From Lysobacterales bacterium (GTDB lineage: Bacteria; Pseudomonadota; Gammaproteobacteria; Xanthomonadales; SZUA-38), in NCBI GenBank assembly GCA_028285525.1, contig JANQOZ010000079.1, positions 1-49,158 on the forward strand: DNA of 49,158 bases, written 5' to 3'. The position numbers and the translations under genes were made by a program. Positions within the stretch are counted from its first letter, which is position 1, and every line of letters starts with the position of its first letter. Shown here piece after piece: positions 26,762 through 36,100 of this stretch. The notes beneath the pieces are model-generated. The model made no database searches. It was not told the DNA's origin and saw only the letters and a list, made by a program, of their open reading frames with translations.

Positions 26762-27658
26762 ATGCATGATTCCTTTCTAACGTTCCGCGGCTTTCGCTAC
26801 CTTTCCTTCGCCGGTCTATTAATGCTTGGGTCGGTGGTTGCCTACTTCTGGCACTCGCCGGTCACCGCACCCAACGGCGGCACCTGGCTCGGCTACACGC
26901 TCGGAACCATCGGCGCGGTGCTGATCATCTGGCTGACGCTGTTCGGTTATCGGAAGCGGACCTATAACAACCGCGTCGGCACGCTCCGAGGATGGTTGTC
27001 CGCCCACGTTTATCTGGGCGGCTCGCTGATCATCATCGCGACCCTGCATACCGGCTTTCAGTTTGGCATGAACATCCACACGGTGGCCTACGTGCTGATG
27101 ATGATTGTCGTGCTCAGCGGATTTTTTGGCGTGTACGCCTATCTCCGCTACCCCACCCTGATGACGCGCAATCGCGCCAGCACCAGCCGCGAGTCGATGC
27201 TCGAGGAAATCGCGGAGCTGGACGAAGAATGCATCAAGGTGGCCGACCGGATCGATTCCAAGGTACACCAGATGGTGCTGCGATCCATCGAGCGCACCCG
27301 CCTGGGCGGGGGAGTTTTCTCGCAGCTGTTTGCGCACGACGGCGCCAAAGATGCGGTCGAGAAAACGAAAGAGATGCTCGACAAAGTGAAAGAAACCAAC
27401 GAACGGCCGCAGACCGCGGAAATGCCCACCATGTTTGCGATGGTGGACTTTCTGTCGGGCGCCGGCGGGCAGGAGTCCGAGAAGCTGCGACAGCTGCTCG
27501 ATCTGCTGAGCCGCAAAAAATCGCTGGCCTCCAAGGTGGCCAAAGACGTGCAGCAACAGGCGATGATGGATATCTGGCTCTACTTCCATGTGCCGATCAC
27601 CTTTGCGCTGCTCGGTGCGCTCACCGCGCACATCGTTTCGGTGTTCTTTTATTGGTAA
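26762..27658 (+). CDS. Membrane protein with two H-x13-H helices, probable di-haem cytochrome b-type subunit
   Basis: 298 residues with hydrophobic helices at about 13-30, 44-62, 80-100, 105-127 and 271-297. H82 and H96 lie in one helix and H276 and H290 in the last, both pairs with the 14-residue spacing of b-haem ligands in cytochrome b-type proteins. If the two helices pack together, two b haems would span the membrane. Between helices 4 and 5 sits a charged, helical soluble region of about 135 residues (135-270) that could dock a partner. No close family is recognised. It follows the Fe-S protein by 12 bases, so it is the natural electron carrier across the inner membrane. Haem ligation and helix pairing are inferred. 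Confidence 0.75.
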   Translation: MHDSFLTFRGFRYLSFAGLLMLGSVVAYFWHSPVTAPNGGTWLGYTLGTIGAVLIIWLTLFGYRKRTYNNRVGTLRGWLSAHVYLGGSLIIIATLHTGFQFGMNIHTVAYVLMMIVVLSGFFGVYAYLRYPTLMTRNRASTSRESMLEEIAELDEECIKVADRIDSKVHQMVLRSIERTRLGGGVFSQLFAHDGAKDAVEKTKEMLDKVKETNERPQTAEMPTMFAMVDFLSGAGGQESEKLRQLLDLLSRKKSLASKVAKDVQQQAMMDIWLYFHVPITFALLGALTAHIVSVFFYW

Positions 27659-27692
27659 GTCGTTCGTTTCTATTGGAAAGACGGAATAATTT

Positions 27693-29384
27693 ATGCGTTG
27701 GCTGATCCGAACCATCACCCGGAAGGGCAAGGGCACAATCGCTCACAGCGATGAATCGGTAACGGCTGATTCGCTCAACCTCGGTCGTTCACCTGGCCAG
27801 GATGTCTTTCTGTCTGACCTCCGGGTGGCTCTCGAGCATGCTCGGATCGAGTCACTGAAGGGCAACCGGTTCCGGATCGAGTCACTCATCTCGGCGGGCG
27901 TCCGGGTGGACGGCAAGCTTCAGCAGGCGGCCGGCGCCGGCGTGGGATCGCGCATCGAAATCGGTCATCACCTGATCCGCATCATCAAGCCGCCCGCCGG
28001 CTACGACGCCGCGATCGAAATCAGTGAGTCGGAAGCGGCCAGCGAACCCAACGTCTCCAAGTTCAGCGATCGGCCTTTCAGCCTCGGTAAAACCTGGCTC
28101 AGCAAGCGTGGCCCGGCCTGGGCATTCTTCCTGCTGTTCCTGGGTGTCGGGCTGGCGCTGCCGGTAGCCGGATATTTTGTGCCCGGACTGCAGGAGAAGC
28201 TTCGGGCAAGCCCCCTGCCCTCAGACAATCAGTGGGAGAGCGGCACCCTGCAGGCGGCGCATCACTTCTTTGGTGAAGACTGCTCAACCTGCCACACCGA
28301 AGCCTTCCGGATGGTCAAAGACGAGGCCTGCGTGGCCTGTCATGCGACCACCGCGGCCCACGCAGACCCCGAATACTTTGCGCTGCCCGAGCTGGCTGAA
28401 GAGCGCTGCGCAAGCTGCCACAAGGATCACAACGGGCTCGATGGCCTGGTGCGTCAGGACCAGCGCCTCTGCGCGGACTGTCATTCCGACCTGGATGCCA
28501 CCAGCAACGGGCTTACTACGCTGGCTAACGCCGATGACTTCACCGCCAACCATCCTCAGTTCAAGGTGGAGCTGGCGGCATGGGGCGCCAACGACGAGTT
28601 TATGCCTCGCCGGGAGTCGCTCGACAGCGATCTGCTCAGCGAAGACTCCAATCTGAAATTCCCGCACGACGTTCACCTGGATGCTGAGGGCATCAACGAT
28701 CCCAGCGGCAAACGCGTGCTGGACTGCGGCGATTGCCACGAGGCTGAGCCGGGCGGCGGGAAGATGCTGCCGGTGAAATACGAAACCATGTGTGCCGACT
28801 GCCACACGCTGGGCTTCGACGCACAGGCCCCGGATCGGCAGGTGCCCCACGGCAAGGTGGCCGAAGTGCTGTTTATGCTCGAAGAGTATTACGCCAATCG
28901 CGCGCTTGAGGGCGGCTACGAGGACGTGACCGCGCCCGCGGTGGTCCGGCAGCGCCGTCGGGTGGGCAGCATCCAGCGCCTGAGCCAAACCGAGCGCGCC
29001 GCCGCCTTGGCCTGGGCCCGCAGCAAGTCGCGTCGTGTGGGCGAGGATCTGTTCGAGGGTCAGGCCTGTTCGGTGTGCCACCGCGTGACGCGGAGCGGCG
29101 AAGGCGACACGCTGGCATGGAAGGTAAGCCCGGTGCGGGTTGCCGGCGTCTGGTTCCCGAAAGCTGAATTTACTCACGGCTCACACACCACCATGACCTG
29201 TGAGAGTTGCCACGATGCGAGGGAGTCAGCCTTCAGTGACGACGTGCTGATTCCGGGGATCGACAACTGTCGAGCCTGTCACGGGGGTGAGGACAACAGC
29301 CGCAAAGTCGCGTCTACCTGTGTAAGCTGTCATAACTATCACATCTACGATGAAGTGATCATGGCGTCGGGAAACGCCGAGTAA
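27693..29384 (+). CDS. FHA-like domain, membrane anchor and periplasmic decahaem cytochrome c
   Basis: 563 residues. Residues about 25-100 resemble a forkhead-associated domain: LGRSPGQDVFLSD, then EHARIE with H49, then a VDGK turn. The usual Ser before the His is Ala46, so phosphothreonine binding may be weakened. One membrane helix at 142-164 follows. Ten CxxCH motifs begin at C197, C213, C239, C260, C345, C367, C459, C503, C526 and C543, so the rest must be periplasmic for haem attachment. Topology is therefore FHA inside and haems outside. The inferred role is to accept electrons from the b-type membrane subunit (34 bases upstream) and span the periplasm, with the FHA part sensing or recruiting a cytosolic protein. 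I recognise no characterised protein with this layout. Confidence 0.88.
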   Translation: MRWLIRTITRKGKGTIAHSDESVTADSLNLGRSPGQDVFLSDLRVALEHARIESLKGNRFRIESLISAGVRVDGKLQQAAGAGVGSRIEIGHHLIRIIKPPAGYDAAIEISESEAASEPNVSKFSDRPFSLGKTWLSKRGPAWAFFLLFLGVGLALPVAGYFVPGLQEKLRASPLPSDNQWESGTLQAAHHFFGEDCSTCHTEAFRMVKDEACVACHATTAAHADPEYFALPELAEERCASCHKDHNGLDGLVRQDQRLCADCHSDLDATSNGLTTLANADDFTANHPQFKVELAAWGANDEFMPRRESLDSDLLSEDSNLKFPHDVHLDAEGINDPSGKRVLDCGDCHEAEPGGGKMLPVKYETMCADCHTLGFDAQAPDRQVPHGKVAEVLFMLEEYYANRALEGGYEDVTAPAVVRQRRRVGSIQRLSQTERAAALAWARSKSRRVGEDLFEGQACSVCHRVTRSGEGDTLAWKVSPVRVAGVWFPKAEFTHGSHTTMTCESCHDARESAFSDDVLIPGIDNCRACHGGEDNSRKVASTCVSCHNYHIYDEVIMASGNAE

Positions 29385-29400
29385 ACAAGAGGGGAACAAC

Positions 29401-31380
29401 ATGTCGACCCATTGGACCAGCTGGACCAGATCGACAGGGATGGGGATCGCAGCCTTCTGTCTGACGCTGTTGGCAGGCTGTGGCGGTGGCAGTACCAGCA
29501 CCGAGCCGGGTACCGCTGAACCGCCGCCAGACACCACGCAAAACCGTGGCTGTGACGGGTCGTGCGCGACCGCCAACTCATTTCTGTCGGAAGCGCAGGT
29601 TCAGCGGATTATCGCCCAGGCGGTTGCCGAAGCCAACGCGCTTGGCGCACCGGCAACCATCGCTGTGGTCGACCGGCCGGGCAACGTTCTCGCAGTTTTC
29701 CAGATGACCGGCGCGCCGGCAGCCACCCGGATCTTTTCAGGCAAGGGCGCCATCGGCGGACTGGAGGAAATCGCGATTATTCCGAGTACGCTGTCGGCGA
29801 TCGCCAAAGCGGTCACCGGCGCCTACCTGTCCTCCGAGGGCAACGGCTTTACCACCCGCACCGCCAGCCAGATTGTCCAGGAACACTTTAATCCCGGCGA
29901 GCTGAACCAGCCTGGCGGGCCGCTGTTCGGCGTGCAGTTCAGCCAGCTTGCGTGCTCTGACTTTATGCAGCGCTTTGACCCGAACGGCGCGACGCCACCG
30001 GGACCCAAACGGTCACCGCTGGGCCTGTCCGCTGATCCCGGCGGCATGCCGCTTTACATCGACGGTGTGCCCGTCGGCGGCATCGGCATCGAAAGCGACG
30101 GCAACTACACGGCTGACCTCTCGATCGCCGATTTTGATCGCGACCCGGACGAGCTGATTGCCGTCGCGGGCAGCTTCGACTTTGCGCCGCCCGCCGATCG
30201 GCAGGCGGACCGGATTACCGTCGACGGCAAGACCTTCCGATTTGCTGACGTCGGTCCGGCCGACCTTTCAACCGATCCCGCGTCCGCAGCGGGCTTCGAT
30301 TCTGTTAACGGCACGCTTGGCGGCCTGGTGGCCGTCACGGGTTACACCAACGGCGAGGTGGTCCGCGGTACCGCCTTCGGCCAGCCCGAATCTGGCATCC
30401 GCCCGGACACCGAAGACTACCCGGGGCTCGACGCGTTTGTGCTGGTTGATGAAAACAACCAGAACCGGTTTCCTCCGAGACCCGGCACCGACGGCGCCAA
30501 TGCGATGACCGAAAATGAGGTTCGGACGCTGCTGCAGGAGGCGCTGAAAATTGCCAACAGCGCAAGGGCCCAGATCCGGCGCCCGGTCGGATCGCAGGCC
30601 CGGGTCAGCATCTCGATCGTGGACACCAACGGCGTGATTCTGGGGATCGCCCGAACGCGCGACGCGCCGATCTTCGGACTGGACGTATCGCTGCAGAAAT
30701 CCCGCACCGCCAACTTCTTCTCTGGCGCATTTGCCGGCGACGATCTACGCGGCGCGCCGGACGCGAACTACATCAACTCGAACCTCGAGGTCACCCAATC
30801 GATCCCGATCGGCAGCTACGTCACCGCCGCCCAGGACTTCCTCGAGATGCCCACCGCGCTGGACGACGGCGCTTTTGCCTTTGCGGACCGTTCGGGCGGC
30901 AACCTGTCGCGCCCCTACTTTCCTGACGGGATTGTGGGAACGGAAAACGGCCCGTTCAGCAAGCCCTTTCCGCTGTGGAGCCCCTTCAGCGTTGGGCTGC
31001 AGCTGGACCTGGTCTACAACCAGGTCATCGGGCACGTGGCGTTTGTCGCGGGCGTGACCGGCACGGACGTCACCAACAACTGCACCACCATCGGCCGACT
31101 GCCCAACGGTATTCAGATCTTCCCGGGCAGCGTGCCGGTTTATCGCGGCAATACGCTGATCGGCGGCATCGGTGTGTCCGGCGACGGCATCGACCAGGAC
31201 GACATGATCTCGTTTCTGGGGCTGCATAGCGCGGGCGAGATCCTCGGCACGATCAACAACGCGCCGCCGGAAATCCGGGCTGACAACCTGACGCCTCGAG
31301 GCGTCCGACTCCGCTACATCCAGTGCCCGCAGTCGCCGTTCCTGGATAGCTCCGAAATCAATCCGTGCGAGGGTAAGTAA
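29401..31380 (+). CDS. Lipoprotein with two GlcG/HbpS-type domains
   Basis: 659 residues. The signal peptide ends in a lipobox, LAGC, with C27 as the lipidation site; the next residue is Gly, not Asp, so sorting to the outer membrane is expected. Two copies of the GlcG/HbpS (DUF336) fold follow, about 60-240 and 380-600. Each has the opening helix pattern (VQRIIAQAVAEANALG; VRTLLQEALKIANSA), a strand with IAVVD or ISIVD, and the late GGIGIESDG or GGIGVSGDG turn. Members such as HbpS bind haem; others have unknown ligands. Inside a cytochrome operon a haem-binding or cytochrome-docking role is plausible. The ribosome site GAGGGGAA is strong. The gene runs directly into the barrel gene with no gap. 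Confidence 0.85.
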   Translation: MSTHWTSWTRSTGMGIAAFCLTLLAGCGGGSTSTEPGTAEPPPDTTQNRGCDGSCATANSFLSEAQVQRIIAQAVAEANALGAPATIAVVDRPGNVLAVFQMTGAPAATRIFSGKGAIGGLEEIAIIPSTLSAIAKAVTGAYLSSEGNGFTTRTASQIVQEHFNPGELNQPGGPLFGVQFSQLACSDFMQRFDPNGATPPGPKRSPLGLSADPGGMPLYIDGVPVGGIGIESDGNYTADLSIADFDRDPDELIAVAGSFDFAPPADRQADRITVDGKTFRFADVGPADLSTDPASAAGFDSVNGTLGGLVAVTGYTNGEVVRGTAFGQPESGIRPDTEDYPGLDAFVLVDENNQNRFPPRPGTDGANAMTENEVRTLLQEALKIANSARAQIRRPVGSQARVSISIVDTNGVILGIARTRDAPIFGLDVSLQKSRTANFFSGAFAGDDLRGAPDANYINSNLEVTQSIPIGSYVTAAQDFLEMPTALDDGAFAFADRSGGNLSRPYFPDGIVGTENGPFSKPFPLWSPFSVGLQLDLVYNQVIGHVAFVAGVTGTDVTNNCTTIGRLPNGIQIFPGSVPVYRGNTLIGGIGVSGDGIDQDDMISFLGLHSAGEILGTINNAPPEIRADNLTPRGVRLRYIQCPQSPFLDSSEINPCEGK

Positions 31381-33177
31381 ATGAACCAGCGCATCACGGC
31401 AATCATATTTCTGCTGACCATCCTGGCCGGCGGATCCGCCCAGGCCCTGAGCCTGACCGACGCGGCCGCCCTGCTCTCTCAGTCGGTGAGCAGCGCTGAT
31501 GAGGTTCTGCGCAAGCGAGCCGGGCGACGTCGCCCCGGTAAAGAGCCGCCGGCGCAGCAGGAAGAACCCGAGATTGATCCGGCCCGGGTCATGCCGGTGC
31601 CCGCCAAGACCACCGGTGAGTTCTATGCCCCAGTCCCCGACCGGTGGCGGATCATGGAGTCATTGGGTCAGCAGCAGAACTGGTGGGACCCCTACAACAT
31701 CAACACCTACAAAGCGGATAAGCCGCTTTACGACGACTGGTTCCTCAACATCCTGGCGATCTCCGACACCGTGATCGAGCCTCGCAGTATTCCCACCCCG
31801 GTGGGCCTGCAGTCGACCACCGACGCGGGCGCGATCGACATCTTCGGCGAAAACGATCAGCTCATCTTCGCAGAGAACCTGATTGTCGGCGCCGTTTACT
31901 ACAAAGGAAACACGGTGTTTCGGCCACCGGACTGGGAGTATCGTCTCACTCTCGCCTTCCAGTACAACCGCGTTGAGGTCGACGAGCGGCGCTTTCTGTT
32001 CGTCGATCCCCGCTTCCGTGAGGAGACGCGCGAAGACTTCCACGTTGGTGTTCAGGAACTGTTTGTCGACAAGCACCTGCGCAACGTCTCCACCCGCTAC
32101 GACTTCGACAGCTTCCGCTTTGGCATTCAGCCGTTTTCCTCGGACTTTCGGGGTTTCCTGTTCCAGGACCTGCAGATGGGCGCACGCCTGTTCGGCAACC
32201 GGGACAACAACAAGTACCAGTACAACCTTGCCTGGTTCCGCCGGCTTGAGAAAGATCTGAACACGGGACTCAACGACATCGAAGAGGGCCTGCGCGATGA
32301 CGACGTATTTATCGCTAACGTCTACGCCCAGGACTGGCCGGTGCTCGGCTTTTTCTCCCAGGCGACCGTGGTGCACAACCGCAACCGGGAAGATGAGTTT
32401 TTCTTCGACGAAAACGGCTTTATCGCGCGTCCCGCGTCCCTCGGCAACGAGCGGCCGCGTAACTATGACGTCACCTACCTGGGGTTCAACGGTGACGGTC
32501 ACTTCGGCCGCTACAACCTGACCGCCTCAGCCTATCTGGCAGTCGGCGACGTTGAGCCTGCCGTCTTCTCTGATCAAAAGGTCGATATCGAAGCGGCGTT
32601 TGTGGCCGCTGAGGCCGGCGCTGACTTTGACTGGGTTCGCTTGCGGCTTTCCGCCCTGTATGCCTCGGGTGACAACGATCCGTTCGACGACGAGGCCAAC
32701 GGCTTTGACGCGATCTTTGAAAACCCGATCTTTGCCGGAGCCGACACGTCGTACTGGATTCGTCAAACGGTCCCGCTGGTCGGCGGCGGCATCGTGACGC
32801 TGTCCGGCCGCAACTCGATCCTGCCCTCCATGCGTTCCTCCAAGGAACTTGGACAGTCGAACTTTGAGAACCCCGGGCTGAAGCTGATCGGAATCGGCGC
32901 AGACCTCGATCTGACGCCGCAGACCCGCCTGTCATTCAACGTCAATCAAATGTGGTTCGACGATACGTCGATTCTCGAGGTGGCGCGTAACCAGGGTCCG
33001 ATCGACTCGGAGCTTGGACTCGACGTGTCCGCCGCCGTCATCTGGCGGCCGTTTATGTCCCAGAACGTCGTCGTGCGGCTGTCGGCTGCCGGCATGATTC
33101 CAGGAGAAGGTTTTGAGCAACTGTTTGGCGATGAAGATCACTACTCCGTACTTGCCAACATCATTTTGGCCTACTGA
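31381..33177 (+). CDS. Outer-membrane beta-barrel protein of the cytochrome cluster
   Basis: 598 residues. The signal peptide ends near residue 22 (AGGSAQA). A Pro/Arg-rich linker (about 45-75) precedes a long stretch of alternating polar and aromatic residues, rich in Tyr, Phe, Asp and Asn with frequent turns, typical of barrel strands. The last residue is Tyr, as in substrates of the Bam machine. I do not recognise MtrB or a named porin family by motif; there is no N-terminal CxxC as in MtrB. In this operon, between a periplasm-facing decahaem cytochrome and a large exported one, it is the candidate channel holding them across the outer membrane, as MtrB does for MtrA and MtrC. That role is inferred from context. 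Confidence 0.75.
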   Translation: MNQRITAIIFLLTILAGGSAQALSLTDAAALLSQSVSSADEVLRKRAGRRRPGKEPPAQQEEPEIDPARVMPVPAKTTGEFYAPVPDRWRIMESLGQQQNWWDPYNINTYKADKPLYDDWFLNILAISDTVIEPRSIPTPVGLQSTTDAGAIDIFGENDQLIFAENLIVGAVYYKGNTVFRPPDWEYRLTLAFQYNRVEVDERRFLFVDPRFREETREDFHVGVQELFVDKHLRNVSTRYDFDSFRFGIQPFSSDFRGFLFQDLQMGARLFGNRDNNKYQYNLAWFRRLEKDLNTGLNDIEEGLRDDDVFIANVYAQDWPVLGFFSQATVVHNRNREDEFFFDENGFIARPASLGNERPRNYDVTYLGFNGDGHFGRYNLTASAYLAVGDVEPAVFSDQKVDIEAAFVAAEAGADFDWVRLRLSALYASGDNDPFDDEANGFDAIFENPIFAGADTSYWIRQTVPLVGGGIVTLSGRNSILPSMRSSKELGQSNFENPGLKLIGIGADLDLTPQTRLSFNVNQMWFDDTSILEVARNQGPIDSELGLDVSAAVIWRPFMSQNVVVRLSAAGMIPGEGFEQLFGDEDHYSVLANIILAY

Positions 33178-33189
33178 GCGAGGAACACT

Positions 33190-36100
33190 ATGAAATTACG
33201 TTACCCCCTCGCCCTTGCCGCGCTGCTGCTGCTGAGCTCGAGCGCCTTTTCAGCCGAAGGTGAAAAACCCAAGGAGGTTCACAACGAACGGGCCCCGGCG
33301 GCCCCGGCGTTCCAGACCTGGGAGGAAGCTGACGCAAAAAGCGCCGGCTGCGTCAGCTGTCACCTGCAAACGGACCGCAAAACCATGCACGCCTCGGAGG
33401 CGGTGGTCTTGGGCTGTACCGACTGTCACGGGGGCGATGCCACGGTGATGTGGACGGGGCAGCCGGAGGAGCCGCTGTATTACGAGCCGGTGCACCGACA
33501 CGAGACCGGCTATCCGGACGAGCATCATGGCGAAGATCATGGAGATGATCACGGCGGTGCCAAGGACAGCCACGAAGACCATAGCGCCCACGGTGGCAGC
33601 TGGAAGCTCGGCAAGATGGGTTACGCCCACGATCGGCCGGTCTACAGCGAGTCGTACCAATCGTATATCGACAAGTCCCACGTAAAGCCGAAGTACCCCG
33701 ATACCTTCGCCTACCCGTCCAGCACCAATCCGCGATCCGCTTACGCGGTGTTCAACAAAGAGGACCCCGAATTTGTCCGCTTTGTGAACCCGGGTGATTT
33801 GCGGATTGCTCGCGACGCCTGCGGCGCGTGTCACCTGCCGATCATCCAGGCCTCGGAGCGCAGCATCATGGCGACCGGCGCCATGCTCTATGGCGGCGCT
33901 TCGTACAACAACGGCATCCTGCCCTTCAAGCGCTACATCCTGGGTGAGAGCTTCACCCGCGACGGCAAGCCGGCGCTGATCAAAAACCCGGTAGAGGTGG
34001 ACGAAAAAATGATGGCTCGCGGCATCCTGCCCTCGCTGTCACCGCTGCCCACCTGGCAGACCACGCCGATGGCTGACGTGTTCCGTGTGTTTGAGCGCGG
34101 CGGGCGAAATATCGTCAACCTGTTCCCGGAGACGGGACTCCCCAACGCGCTGGGCCAGCTCCAGCGACTGGAAGAACCCGGCCGGCCCGACTTTCGTCAG
34201 TCAAACCGCGGTCCAGCAACCGGCAACCGCGTGGCTATTCCGGTACTGAACATTCACAAGACGCGACTCAATGATCCCAACCTCTGGTTCATGGGCACCA
34301 ACGACAACCCCGGCGACTTCCGCCACTCCGGCTGCAGCGCGTGCCACGTTGTTTACGCCAACGACCGCGAGTGGAAAAGCTCCGGCATGTACGCTGAGTT
34401 TGGCCATCGGGGTCTGACGCAGACGGTGGATCCGACGATTCCGAAAGACATTCCGGGCCACCCGCTGAAGCACGAGTTCACCCGTGCCATTCCGACCAGC
34501 CAGTGCATGAACTGCCACATGCACCAGCCGAACATGTTCCTGAACACTTACCTCGGTAACACCATGTGGGACTACGAGTCCGATGCGCCCTTCATGTGGC
34601 CGGAGGAACAGCAGGATCATCCGCACCACATCAAGCGCACGCTCCTGGACCGCAACCCCGAAGAGGCCGTCATCCGAGGCAAGTGGGGTGACATCGAGTT
34701 CCTGGAGCAGGTGTCGGAGATGAACCCCGACCTCAACGACACCCAGTTCGCTGACTATCATGGCCACGGCTGGAACTTCCGGGGCATCTTCAAGCGCGAC
34801 CGCGAGGGTAATCTGCTCGACGCAGACGGCGCCCAGGTGGCCAACGACGATCCGAAGAAGTGGGACAAGGCGGTACACATGTCGTCCATCCACGCGGACG
34901 TCGGCATGCACTGCGTGGACTGCCACTTCCATCAGGACGGCCACAGCAATGGCCACATCGTCGGTGAAGTGATGGCGGGCGTTGAGATCAAGTGTATCGA
35001 CTGCCACGGCACGCCCGACGAGTACGCCACGCTGCTCACCAGTGGCGCCATGGCCCCGCCGGCCGGCAACAACCTGGCTCTCAAGCGCAACCCGGACGGC
35101 AAGCGCCGCTTTGAATGGCAGGGCGGCAAGCTGATTCAGCGCTCGCTGGTGAACCCTGGGCTCGAGTGGGAAGTCAGCCAGCTCAAGGACAGCTCTACCC
35201 CGGGTCATCCGGAGTACAACGTCAAGTCTGCCCGGGCCAAGCTGATGTCCAAAGACACCGCCAGCCTGGACTGGGGTCAGCACGTGGAGGAAGACGAGCG
35301 CGCCCACGGCTACGACAACATGTTGTGCTACACCTGCCATACCTCCTGGACCACCAGCTGCGGCGGCTGTCACCTGCCCATCCAGGCCAACTGGAAGGCC
35401 AAAGAGCACCATTTCGAAGGTGAGTTCAGCCGCAGCTACGCCACCTACAACCCGCAGGTGGCGCGCGATCAGATCTTCATGCTGGGCCGCCACGGCGAAA
35501 TCAAGCACAACAAGATTGCGCCGGTACGCTCAACCTCAGCCCTGGTGTTGTCATCACGCAATGCCAACCGGGAGCTGATCTACATCCAGCAGCCTCCGAT
35601 TGCCGCGTCGGGCTACAGCTCGCAGGCTATGGCGCCCCACTTCCCGCACACGACGCGGCTGACCGAAACCAAGACCTGCACCGATTGCCACCTGTCCAAA
35701 GAAAATGACAACAACGCGATCATGGCGCAGCTGCTGATGCACGGCACCAAGTTCATCGATTTGATGGGCTACAACGCCTGGCTCGGCACCGAAGGTCAGG
35801 TGGCTGCCGTACGCGTCACCGAATGGGACGAGCCTCAGGCGGTGATCGGCAGCTATCTGCATCAGTACGCCTATCCGAAGTGGTATGCCGAGCACGAAGA
35901 CAACGGTCGGGAGCTGAAGGAGGCCTACAAGCACCGTTCGGGTCCGGTCGGCTGCATCCAGCTTCGCGGCGAGTACGTGTACGTCTCCGAAGGTTCCAAG
36001 GGAACGCGGGTCTACGACGCGGCGTCGATTGCCAACAAGGGTATTTCACAGCGGGTCATCACGGCGCCCTTCTCTCCCCTGGGTCACAACACCCGGATCA

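Noticed and set aside
26819-27736. Minus-strand open frame (305 codons) opposite the membrane b-type subunit
   Set aside because: Shadow frame; no membrane helices or motifs, and the plus-strand product is well supported.
28284-29177. Minus-strand open frame (297 codons) opposite the FHA-decahaem gene
   Set aside because: Crosses most of the CxxCH motifs on the other strand; no own features.
33493-33597. His/Asp codon-rich stretch as a DNA repeat
   Set aside because: It stays in frame within the cytochrome gene and encodes the His-rich loop; the bases are not an exact tandem repeat.
34201-35508. Long minus-strand open frame (435 codons) opposite the large cytochrome
   Set aside because: Antisense shadow: it covers several CxxCH motifs of the real gene and shows no family features or ribosome site.
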